Source: Glaciibacter superstes DSM 21135
GTDB lineage: Bacteria; Actinomycetota; Actinomycetes; Actinomycetales; Microbacteriaceae
Assembly (NCBI RefSeq): GCF_000421145.1
Contig: NZ_ATWH01000011.1
Coordinates: 1-64,000, forward strand
Length of the DNA stretch: 64,000 nt
Reading direction: 5' to 3'
Shown: in pieces, positions 18,822 to 26,110 of the stretch
Numbering within the stretch: the stretch's first letter is position 1
Layout: each line of letters starts with the position of its first letter
Program-made: the position numbers and the translations under genes
Notes under the pieces: generated by a model
The model's database searches: none
What the model was told of the DNA's origin: nothing
What the model saw: the letters and a program-made list of their open reading frames with translations, nothing else

Positions 18822-20263
18822 TGCAACCGATCAGTCGGCGAAATGCCCTCCTGCTGGGCGGCATCGGGGCGGTGGGCGTGCTCGCGGGCGGGGCCGGCCT
18901 CACATGGGCGTTGACCCCCGGATCCAGCACTGTCACCGGTCTCGAGTTTGTTGAGCCGGAACCCCTGCGAAGCGTCAACGGTCGGCTGCAGGTTCGACTC
19001 TCAGCGGCCGAGCGGCCGGTACAAATCGCCGGCAGACAGGCAAGGGCGCTGACCTACAACGGGGGCCTTCCCGGTCCCACCCTGTTCGTCCGACCTGGCG
19101 ACCGGCTGAACGTAACTCTTGACAACGGGCTGCGCGCCGCCACCAATTTGCACGTGCACGGCCTGCACGTCTCCCCGCAGGGCAACAGCGACAACGTGCT
19201 CCTGGCAATCGACCCCGGCACCTCATTCGACTACGAGTACCGGCTGCCGGACAATCACCCGCCGGGCGTGTACTGGTACCACCCCCATCATCACGGCTCG
19301 GTGGCTGATCAGCTCTTCGGCGGCCTCTATGGTGCCATCGTCGTGGAGGACCCTGACCTTATCCCCATCAGCCGGGAACGGATACTGGTCGTCTCGGACA
19401 TCTCACTGGACTCGTCCGGGCGCGTCCCAGCCACCTCCCCGATGGACCGGATGGTCGGCCGGGAGGGCAACCTGGTCCTGGTCAACGGTCAGCTCACCCC
19501 GCACCTGACAGCCAGACCGGCAGAACGCGAACGGTGGCGCATCGTCAACGCGTGCGTCTCCCGCTACCTCAGGCTGCGGCTGGACGGTCAACAACTTCAG
19601 CTGCTTGGAATCGATTCTGGCCGCTTCTCGAGCCCGCAGGATGTCGATGAAGTTCTGCTGGCCCCCGGCAACCGGGCGGACCTGCTGGTTACGACCGCAC
19701 CCGGAACAACGGTGCTGCGCACCTTGCCGGTGGACAGGGGCACCACAGCGGGCATGATGGGCGGTGGTCAGGCGTCCTCCACCGGCGCGGACCTCGTAAC
19801 CCTTGACGTCAGCGGCGACCCTGCCGCTTCCCCGGGACCCATCCCGGCGCAGCCGGCGCCCCGGGATCTGCGGACGGCAACGGTTACCGCCCGACGGGAG
19901 CTGACCTTCGCCATGGGCATGGGCATGGGTACGGGAATGATGAGCTTCACCATCGACGGGAAGTCGTTCGATCCAGCCAGGGTTGACACCACGGTACGGG
20001 CCGGTGCCATCGAGGAATGGACACTGACCAACACCAGCCCAATGGACCACCCGATCCATCTGCACGTGTGGCCCATGCAGATCATCGAACAGGGGGGCCG
20101 CACGGTGGACGCCGCAGTCTGGCAGGACGTGGTCAACGTGCCTGCGCGCGACAGCGTCCGGGTCCGCATCCCGTTCGATGACTTCACCGGCAAGACGGTC
20201 TACCACTGCCACATCCTGGACCACGAAGACGAAGGGATGATGGGCATCATCGAAGCGCGGTAA
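18821..20263 (+). CDS. Tat-exported multicopper oxidase
   Basis: A 480-residue three-cupredoxin multicopper oxidase. The N-terminus has a Tat signal (SRRNALLLGGIGAVGVLAGG). Copper motifs are HVHG (His111, His113), WYHPHHHG (His154 to His158), HPIHLH (His410, His413, His415) and HCHILDHEDEGMM (His462, Cys463, His464, His468, then Met). These supply the type 1, 2 and 3 sites. A Met-rich stretch (MGMGMGTGMMSF, near residue 365) may bind Cu(I), as in CueO-type copper oxidases. Likely role: periplasmic oxidation of Cu(I), inferred from family and the CsoR-like neighbour. It overlaps the SHOCT gene. Confidence 0.92.
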   Translation: MQPISRRNALLLGGIGAVGVLAGGAGLTWALTPGSSTVTGLEFVEPEPLRSVNGRLQVRLSAAERPVQIAGRQARALTYNGGLPGPTLFVRPGDRLNVTLDNGLRAATNLHVHGLHVSPQGNSDNVLLAIDPGTSFDYEYRLPDNHPPGVYWYHPHHHGSVADQLFGGLYGAIVVEDPDLIPISRERILVVSDISLDSSGRVPATSPMDRMVGREGNLVLVNGQLTPHLTARPAERERWRIVNACVSRYLRLRLDGQQLQLLGIDSGRFSSPQDVDEVLLAPGNRADLLVTTAPGTTVLRTLPVDRGTTAGMMGGGQASSTGADLVTLDVSGDPAASPGPIPAQPAPRDLRTATVTARRELTFAMGMGMGTGMMSFTIDGKSFDPARVDTTVRAGAIEEWTLTNTSPMDHPIHLHVWPMQIIEQGGRTVDAAVWQDVVNVPARDSVRVRIPFDDFTGKTVYHCHILDHEDEGMMGIIEAR

Positions 20264-20320
20264 GAGTCTTGGACGCGCGGTCTGCAACTCAATGAAGAAA
20301 CCGGATGATTGGCATAGCAC

Positions 20321-20629
20321 ATGAATTACGCACACACCGTCACAGTTGCCCTGTCGTACGAAGAAGCGGTGCAGCAAACTCGGGAGTCGCTCGCCGAACA
20401 GGGCTTCGGTGTCCTCTCCGAAATCGATGTCCGGGCCACGTTCGAGGCCAAATTGGGTGTCGAAAGCGCTCAGGCGCTCGCGTGTGCTCACTCGCTGACT
20501 GTTTGTGATGTCAAGAACTTCGTGATGTCGATTGGTTGGGCCGGTGGCAACTCGACATCGGCTGGATCGATGACGACCTCGACGGGCTTTGCTGCGAGCG
20601 CGCAGCATTGGCACTGGCCGAATCGGTAG
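20321..20629 (+). pseudogene. Truncated DUF302 gene
   Basis: The first ~50 residues (MNYAHTVTVALSYEEAVQQT, RESLAEQGFGVLSEIDVRAT, FEAKLGVESAQAL) match DUF302 proteins closely. Then similarity ends and the rest is low-complexity sequence up to a chance stop. The conserved second half (containing the usual GACNPPLA block) is missing. It is the first of four gene fragments in a row downstream of the multicopper oxidase. Confidence 0.65.
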
Positions 20630-20790
20630 CTCTCATCGCAAGTGATCGGGTTCCAGATGACGTATATGTAGCCGCTGCGATCATCCTCTCGGATTCCGAA
20701 CTTGCGGCGGTGATCTGGGTGGCCATCGTGATCAACTCATGGAACCGGATCGCGGTATCCAGTCGGTACCGCGTCGGGCCGACCGACTAG
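20530..20790 (+). pseudogene. C-terminal fragment of a carboxymuconolactone decarboxylase/AhpD-like protein
   Basis: The frame reads RWQLDIGWIDD, then CCERAALALAESVALIASDR and ELAAVIWVAIVINSWNRIAV. ERAALALAE and IxxINxWNRIAV are hallmarks of the second half of AhpD/CMD-family proteins. The half with the catalytic Cys-x-x-Cys helix is missing. It overlaps the end of the DUF302 fragment in another frame. Confidence 0.6.
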
Positions 20791-20903
20791 CCCGAACTCG
20801 GCCGACGCGACCCTCTGGCGCAGGTGCCATTCTTCGTGGGTTAGCAGCTGATCAAATAGCGGCCCATCCTGTTGACCTCGCGTCGGAGGAGGATGATGAA
20901 GTC

Positions 20904-21104
20904 ATGGCCTTGTCCCGACGTTTGATTCCGCTACAGAGCACCTGCGCCCAGCCGCACCACTGCCCAAAACCCATGCGGATGCAAATTCTGGCGCAGGTCC
21001 CGTTCTTCGCGGGTCTATCGGAGGAAGAGCTGGACAGTATCGACCAAAGAATGGTGTCCCTGTCCTGCCTCACCGACGGCGTCCGTCACCCCGATTTCGG
21101 CTGA
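20904..21104 (+). pseudogene. Truncated Crp/Fnr-family regulator
   Basis: The ATG at 20904 has a good GGAGGAGG upstream. The 66-residue frame reads PLQSTCAQPHHCPKPMRMQI, then LAQVPFFAGLSEEELDSIDQ and RMVSLS, the N-terminus of Crp/Fnr regulators that start with paired cysteines. It then diverges and stops before the cyclic-nucleotide-fold core and the DNA-binding domain. It is a 5' fragment, not a working regulator. Confidence 0.65.
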
Positions 21105-21158
21105 ATCGGGCCGACCCCTTCGCAAAGCCCCGAGACAAGCCCGACATCGTCACTCCAG

Positions 21159-21209
21159 GCTGAGGGTCACGTCGTGGCAATGGTGGGTGACGGCCTCAAC
21201 GATGCTCCG
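21159..21209 (+). pseudogene. 17-residue relic of a P-type ATPase hinge
   Basis: Reads AEGHVVAMVGDGLNDAP, the invariant GDGxNDAP hinge region of a P-type ATPase. It resembles but is not identical to the same segment of the intact P1B ATPase at 25206-25256. No further ATPase sequence flanks it. Confidence 0.55.
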
Positions 21210-21312
21210 TCAGGAACTCGTCGATCGTCCTGACCCCTTCGGCCTGTGATTTTCTCGCTGGATGGCGCCCGAACGCCTGTCCTGGAGATCCCGCCGTGTG
21301 GGAAGGTGGCTC

Positions 21313-22557
21313 ATGGGTACTCAACGAACACGGCCAGGTACCTCACGTGCCATGCTCATGCTCGTCGTGGCCGCTGTGGGCTATGCGCTGAACTTCTGGG
21401 CCTGGGCTCTTCTCAGCCCGCTGGGGCCCCTGTACAAGGATCTGCTCGCGCTATCGGGCAATCAGCAGGCATTTCTCGTTGCGATTCCGGTGCTCGTCGG
21501 CGCGCTGGGCCGGATACCGGTGGGAGCGCTGACCGATCGGTTCGGCGGTCGGATCATGTTTCCCGCAATCTCGGCCGCGTCTATCATCCCCGTGCTTTTT
21601 CTGGGTTTCTTCGGACAAACCTCGTACGTCGCCCTCGTCATCGGCGCATTTTTCCTGGGCGTCGCCGGCACGATCTTCGCCGTCGGTGTACCGTTCGTCA
21701 ACGCGTGGTTCCCTCCCGAGAAGCGGGGAACAGCGGTGGGCCTGTACGGGATTGGAATGGGCGGAACGGCGATCGCGGCACTGACCACGGTCCACCTCTG
21801 GAACACCGTGGGGAATACCTCCCCCTTCCTCATCTCCTCGATCGCGCTGGCCGTTTACGCCGTCGTGTCGTGGACGCTCCTGCGCGACTCACCCGATCGC
21901 GCGGTCCCCACGACGTCATTGCTGAGCCGGCTCACTGCAACGGCACGCAGCGCCTTCACCTGGCAAACGTCATTCCTTTACGCGTTGAGCTTCGGCGGAT
22001 ACGTCGCATTCTCGATCTTCCTGCCCACCTACCTGCAGACCGCTTACGGCCTCGAACTGGCCGATGCGTCCAGCCGGATGGCCGGCTTCGTCGTCGTTGC
22101 TGTGTTCTGCCGCCCACTCGGAGGGATCCTCTCCGACAGGTTCAGCTCAATTTCGGTCCTCGCCGCCAGTTACGCAGTGATCGCGACCGCCGCTGTGGGC
22201 TTGACATTCACTCCGCGAAGCCTTCAGGATGGATCGATTCCGCTGGTCGGGACCCTCTGTTTCCTCACGATGGCAGCCGCTCTTGGTGCGGGCTCGGGTG
22301 CCGTCTTCGCACTCATCGCGGAGATCGTCGATAGCGACAGGATCGGATCAACCACGGGCTTCGTCGGCGCCGCCGGCGGTCTCGGTGGTTTCGTTCCTCC
22401 GCTGTTGCTCAGTGCCCTGTATGAAAGTACCGGCACCTACGGCGTCGGGTTGATTCTCCTGGCCCTCACTTCCCTGCTGTGTCTCCTCGTCACGCTGACG
22501 CTCACGCGCGCGACACGAAATGCGCACCGAGAACGTGTTGCGCAGGTCAGCACCTGA
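21313..22557 (+). CDS. MFS transporter, NarK nitrate/nitrite-like
   Basis: A 414-residue, 12-helix major facilitator protein. The loop after helix 2 is VGALGRIPVGALTDRFGGR, the MFS signature. FVNAWFPPEKRGTAVGLYGI and GMGG are typical of NarK-type nitrate/nitrite porters, and a second half signature (RPLGGILSDRFS) is present. ATG 21313 is preferred over 21262 because a purine-rich GGAAGGTGG precedes it and the extra residues are unconserved-looking. Substrate assignment to nitrate/nitrite is by family resemblance only, and no nitrate reductase is in the window. Convergent with the PNPOx-like gene. Confidence 0.82.
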   Translation: MGTQRTRPGTSRAMLMLVVAAVGYALNFWAWALLSPLGPLYKDLLALSGNQQAFLVAIPVLVGALGRIPVGALTDRFGGRIMFPAISAASIIPVLFLGFFGQTSYVALVIGAFFLGVAGTIFAVGVPFVNAWFPPEKRGTAVGLYGIGMGGTAIAALTTVHLWNTVGNTSPFLISSIALAVYAVVSWTLLRDSPDRAVPTTSLLSRLTATARSAFTWQTSFLYALSFGGYVAFSIFLPTYLQTAYGLELADASSRMAGFVVVAVFCRPLGGILSDRFSSISVLAASYAVIATAAVGLTFTPRSLQDGSIPLVGTLCFLTMAAALGAGSGAVFALIAEIVDSDRIGSTTGFVGAAGGLGGFVPPLLLSALYESTGTYGVGLILLALTSLLCLLVTLTLTRATRNAHRERVAQVST

Positions 22558-22576
22558 CAGCAGCACGACAGTCGCG

Positions 22577-23011
22577 CTATGAGGCGTCGAGTTCTGGATC
22601 CGGTTCTTCGCCGAAAATGAAACGCCGACCGCTCAGCTCGTGAACGTCGATGCGCACGTAGTGACGTTTGACGCTCGCAATCCACGACTTCAGGGGCAGT
22701 TGTTCGGCCTCAGCGATCTCGGCTTCGGTTTCGAGGGCGTGCGCAGTGCCCTTGACGACAATGCTCCAGCCTTCGGTCTCGGTGTAATCATCGACTTCGA
22801 AGGCGACCTTCTCGTTTGCCGTGAGGCCGAAAAGTTTTGTCCCTTCTGCGGTGCGGAACATCACCGAACCGGCCTGCGCCACATAGTTGACCGGGAAGAC
22901 ATCCGGCTGTCCGGCGATCGAAACCGCGACCCGTCCGAACCTCGCTGTCGACAGCAACGCCCATGCTTCGTCTTCACTGAGTTTCTTGATGCTCTCGTTG
23001 GTTTCACTCAT
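22577..23011 (-). CDS. PNPOx-fold (pyridoxamine oxidase-like) flavin-binding protein
   Basis: A 144-residue split-barrel protein: EDEAWALLSTARFGRVAVSI, PDVFPVNYVAQAGSVMFRTA, EKVAFEVDDYTETEGWSIVV and KRHYVRIDVHELSGRRFIF. This is the small FMN- or F420-binding pyridoxamine 5'-phosphate oxidase-like family common in actinobacteria. True PNPOx activity is unlikely given the size. The substrate is unknown, with roles in redox stress or F420/haem binding possible. A DtxR-like repeat lies in its upstream region (23100-23117). It ends 20 bases from the convergent MFS gene. Confidence 0.8.
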   Translation of the reverse strand: MSETNESIKKLSEDEAWALLSTARFGRVAVSIAGQPDVFPVNYVAQAGSVMFRTAEGTKLFGLTANEKVAFEVDDYTETEGWSIVVKGTAHALETEAEIAEAEQLPLKSWIASVKRHYVRIDVHELSGRRFIFGEEPDPELDAS

Positions 23012-23340
23012 GACTCGTGTCTACCTGCTTCTACCCGGGAACGCCAGAGTCCTACCTGATTCAGAGGAACGGGCCGGTATCCTCTTGCGCGAAGTGAGGT
23101 TAGGCAAGCTTAGGCAATGCTCACTAGTTTCACGATCATGACAATTCTCCAGACTCTGAAAGCGCTCCGGTTTCTATAATTTGAGCGTATCGACAACGCT
23201 CCTCGCCGGCAGTGCGATTCAGCTTCCAGCGCGCAGCTGCGGCTAAATGACGCGCGTCATGGTGTGCTTCGTGGGGTCACCGTAGCGTCATAGTTACCCC
23301 GGCAGATAGGGGCGACTATCACCATCGGAAGGACCACGTC
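23012..23340. other. Divergent promoter region of PNPOx-like and HMA genes
   Basis: There are 329 bases without a gene. It holds the TTAGGCAA direct repeat at 23100-23117 and a perfect TATAAT at 23175-23180, a candidate -10 for the HMA gene. The matching -35 is poor. The segment is AT-richer than its surroundings. Confidence 0.45.
23100..23117 (+). promoter_or_regulatory. DtxR/IdeR-like half-site direct repeat
   Basis: TTAGGCAA-GC-TTAGGCAA. TTAGGCAAG resembles one half of a DtxR/IdeR iron box, but the second copy is a direct, not inverted, repeat. It sits about 90 bases upstream of the PNPOx-like start and 220 bases before the HMA gene. Confidence 0.35.
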
Positions 23341-23580
23341 ATGAGCACCACTGCTCCCACCACCACCCGCACTCTCCTGCGCGCCGAAGGTTTTTCCTGC
23401 CCCTCCTGCGTGTCGAAGATCGAGAAGCAGGTCAGGCGTGTGGACGGTGTCTCTGCGATCAAGGTTCACTTCGCCTCCGCCCGCATCGAGATCGACCACG
23501 ACCCGTCGGTCGTGAGCGTCGACGACCTGGTGGCGGCAGTCGCAAAGGCCGGTTACAAATCACGCCCGGCCACCTTCTGA
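23341..23580 (+). CDS. HMA-domain metallochaperone
   Basis: A 79-residue stand-alone heavy-metal-associated domain. The metal site is Cys20-Pro-Ser-Cys23 (GFSCPSCVSKIEKQVRRVDG), in the usual position after the first strand. The rest fits the ferredoxin-like fold (VSAIKVHFASARIEIDHDPS, DDLVAAVAKAGYKSR). GGAAGGA precedes the ATG. The P1B ATPase that follows 110 bases later lacks its own N-terminal HMA domain, so this protein probably delivers metal to it in trans. The metal (Cu, Zn or Cd) is not determined. Confidence 0.88.
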   Translation: MSTTAPTTTRTLLRAEGFSCPSCVSKIEKQVRRVDGVSAIKVHFASARIEIDHDPSVVSVDDLVAAVAKAGYKSRPATF

Positions 23581-23692
23581 CCGCGTCGTAGACAACGCGC
23601 AGCGGACCAGCAGGCTCTGCACCCTGCATCGCTGCGGTTTGAATGCGCCCCATGGGCCGGGGCTTCATCAATGTCAAAGAAGGGCAAGTGAC

Positions 23693-25648
23693 ATGAGCGC
23701 GTTACGCAGTTGGATGAATAACCGGTGGATGATCCCGGCCGTCTCGGGGTTATTGATCATCACCGCGCTTGTGATCCTCCAGGTATCCCGTATCGACACG
23801 GTCGGCAACATCGTTATGGTGGCCGCCGCAGTGGTGGCCGATACCCGAATCGTGATGAACGCGGCGCGAGCGCTTAGAGCGAAATTCATCGGTATCGATC
23901 TGCTGGTTTCGGTGGCCGCGATCGGTGCGGTCATCATCGGTCAATATTGGGAAGCCGCCGCGGTGACCTTCCTCTTCGCGATCGGTCACGCCCTTGAGAC
24001 GGCAACCCTGAACAAAACCCGATCCGCTCTGGCCGCGCTGGTCGCCGTCGCTCCCGACGTCGCCATTGTTCTGCGCGACGGTGAGCAAGTGGACGTCTCT
24101 GCCGGCGCCGTGATCATGGGTGAGACCGTCCTGGTCAAGAACGGCGCCAAGGTTCCCGTCGATGGCGAGGTCACCGGTGGTACCGGTGCCCTCGATGAAG
24201 CATCGATTACCGGTGAATCCATGCCGGTGGAGAAGATGATCGGTGACCGTGTCTTCGCCGGTACCGTCTCTCGGAGCGGATTTTTACAGGTGCGCGCCAC
24301 CGGCGTCGGAGCTGACACCACGCTGGCCAGAATCATTCACCGTGTCGAGGACGCGCAGGGCGCCAAGGCCAAGACTCAAGTGTTCATGGACCGGTTCTCC
24401 GCCTGGTACACCCCCGCGATCATGATCCTGGCGCTTGTCGTCGGGGTGCTGACCGGCGACGTCGTCCTGGCGCTGACGCTGCTGGTCATCGGCTGCCCCG
24501 GAGCACTCGTCATCTCCATCCCCGTCTCGATGGTCGCCGGCATCGGCCGGGCCGCGAAAGACGGCATCCTCATCAAGGGTGGCGAATTCTTGGAGACTTC
24601 CGCGAGAATCACCGTTGTCGCTGTGGACAAGACCGGCACGCTGACGATGGGCCGCCCGCGCGTGACCGACGTTATCGTGCTGGACCGAAGCATGACTCGG
24701 GAGCAGGTACTGACCTGGGCGGGACGGGCCGAAGCAGGCTCAGAGCATCCGTTGGCCCGGGCGATCCTGGATGCAGCTGTAAGCGAAGGCTTCAGCGTCA
24801 CCGGTCTGCCGGAGTCAACCGAACCGGTTCCGGGCAAGGGCATCGCGGTCAACACTGCAGGCCGTCGGATCCTGATCGGCAATCTGGCTCTCCTCACCCA
24901 GTACGGAATCTCGCACACGGCTGCCGCCGCTCGGGTGGCGGATGAGCTGGCCCAGGCGGGCCGCACTCCAATGATCGTGGCCGTCGATTACACGGTCGCC
25001 GGTGTGGTCGGTGTCGCCGACGAAGTGCGGCCTGATGCCGCCCAGATGGTGACGAACTTGCATGCCGCTGGTGTCAAGAGAGTCATCATGCTCACCGGGG
25101 ACGCACCGCTGGTAGCCAATGCCATCGGGTCGATCACCGGCGCCGACGAGATCCGAGGCTCGCTGCTGCCCGAAGACAAACTCAACGTTGTCACCGCGCT
25201 TCAGGCGGAGGGCCACATCGTGGCAATGGTCGGCGACGGCGTGAACGACGCTCCCGCACTGGCCACGGCGAACATCGGAGTCGCAATGGGAGCGGCCGGC
25301 TCTGCCGTGGCGGTGGAAACCGCCGACATCGCCCTCATGGGCGACAACCTCCTCAAACTCCCCGAAGCGATCTCCCTCGCCCGGCGCACGGTGAATAACA
25401 TGCGTCAGAACATCACAATCGCCGTGGTCACGGTGTCCCTGCTTCTGCTCGGCGTACTCCTTGGCGGGATGACAATGTCAATCGGAATGCTCGTCCACGA
25501 AGCATCAGTCCTCATCGTTATCATCAACGCCATGCGCCTGCTACGCCGCCACGGACGTGACACCAGTGTCATACCAGCCGATTCCATGGCGTTCGCAACT
25601 CTGAGCTCAACCGTCATGAGTTCAGCTGAGCACAAGCCGAGCGACTAG
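23693..25648 (+). CDS. Heavy-metal P1B-type ATPase with CPG motif
   Basis: A 651-residue metal-exporting P1B ATPase. It lacks an N-terminal metal-binding domain and starts directly with membrane helices. TGES is near residue 175. The metal-transport motif in the sixth helix is Cys268-Pro269-Gly270 (VIGCPGALVIS) rather than the usual CPC or SPC. The phosphorylated Asp312 lies in DKTGTLT, HP is in AGSEHPLARA and the hinge is GDGVNDAP. The ATG at 23693 has AAGAAGGG upstream. The missing second cysteine makes substrate prediction uncertain. It is part of a locus with an HMA protein upstream and an ArsR gene downstream. Confidence 0.9.
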   Translation: MSALRSWMNNRWMIPAVSGLLIITALVILQVSRIDTVGNIVMVAAAVVADTRIVMNAARALRAKFIGIDLLVSVAAIGAVIIGQYWEAAAVTFLFAIGHALETATLNKTRSALAALVAVAPDVAIVLRDGEQVDVSAGAVIMGETVLVKNGAKVPVDGEVTGGTGALDEASITGESMPVEKMIGDRVFAGTVSRSGFLQVRATGVGADTTLARIIHRVEDAQGAKAKTQVFMDRFSAWYTPAIMILALVVGVLTGDVVLALTLLVIGCPGALVISIPVSMVAGIGRAAKDGILIKGGEFLETSARITVVAVDKTGTLTMGRPRVTDVIVLDRSMTREQVLTWAGRAEAGSEHPLARAILDAAVSEGFSVTGLPESTEPVPGKGIAVNTAGRRILIGNLALLTQYGISHTAAAARVADELAQAGRTPMIVAVDYTVAGVVGVADEVRPDAAQMVTNLHAAGVKRVIMLTGDAPLVANAIGSITGADEIRGSLLPEDKLNVVTALQAEGHIVAMVGDGVNDAPALATANIGVAMGAAGSAVAVETADIALMGDNLLKLPEAISLARRTVNNMRQNITIAVVTVSLLLLGVLLGGMTMSIGMLVHEASVLIVIINAMRLLRRHGRDTSVIPADSMAFATLSSTVMSSAEHKPSD

Positions 25649-25685
25649 ACACTGAGTGGGAAAGGCGGAAAAGCTCTGGGTGGTA

Positions 25686-25699
25686 TGATGAATTCATCA
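25686..25699 (+). promoter_or_regulatory. Palindromic operator upstream of ArsR gene
   Basis: TGATGAATTCATCA is a perfect 14-bp palindrome 45 bases before the ArsR-family start. Size and the TGAA/TTCA halves fit an ArsR/SmtB site, so autoregulation is likely. Confidence 0.6.
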
Positions 25700-25744
25700 A
25701 GTCAGTATTCCGCGGTTCATTCTGAAGTGCACAAGGAGCGTCGC

Positions 25745-26110
25745 ATGGCATTCGACAACAACGAGCGGCCCGTGTACGAGATCAAGGCGAATCTGTTCAA
25801 GGGCCTCGCCCACCCCTATCGCATCCGAGTGTTAGAGATCCTCGCGGGTGTCCACGAGGCACCTGTCTCAGACCTGATCGCTGAGACCGGACTTGAGGCT
25901 TCCCATCTCTCGCAGCACCTCTCGGTGCTGCGCCGCTACGGCTTAGTCGTGTCCGAGCGACGAGCGAGTGTCGTTTACTACCGTTTAGCGTTCCCTCAGG
26001 TTGCCGACTTGTTGCGAGTGGCCCGTCAGTTGCTTTCGGAGTTGTTACAGGATTCGCAGAGACACCAGGCCTCGGCCCTGACTCTGCCCGCGATCTCTTC
26101 TGCTCGATGA
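25745..26110 (+). CDS. ArsR/SmtB-family regulator without cysteines
   Basis: A 121-residue winged-helix repressor: FKGLAHPYRIRVLEILAGVH, APVSDLIAETGLEASHLSQH and LSVLRRYGLVVSERRASVVY, the complete ArsR DNA-binding domain. The ATG has AAGGAG upstream. The protein contains no cysteine and no obvious DxH/HxxE alpha-5 site, so it is unlikely to be a classical metal sensor. Its gene overlaps the SulP gene by ATGA, a coupling seen in ArsR-SulP pairs. It likely represses itself and the downstream SulP and oxidase genes through the palindrome at 25686-25699. Confidence 0.85.
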   Translation: MAFDNNERPVYEIKANLFKGLAHPYRIRVLEILAGVHEAPVSDLIAETGLEASHLSQHLSVLRRYGLVVSERRASVVYYRLAFPQVADLLRVARQLLSELLQDSQRHQASALTLPAISSAR

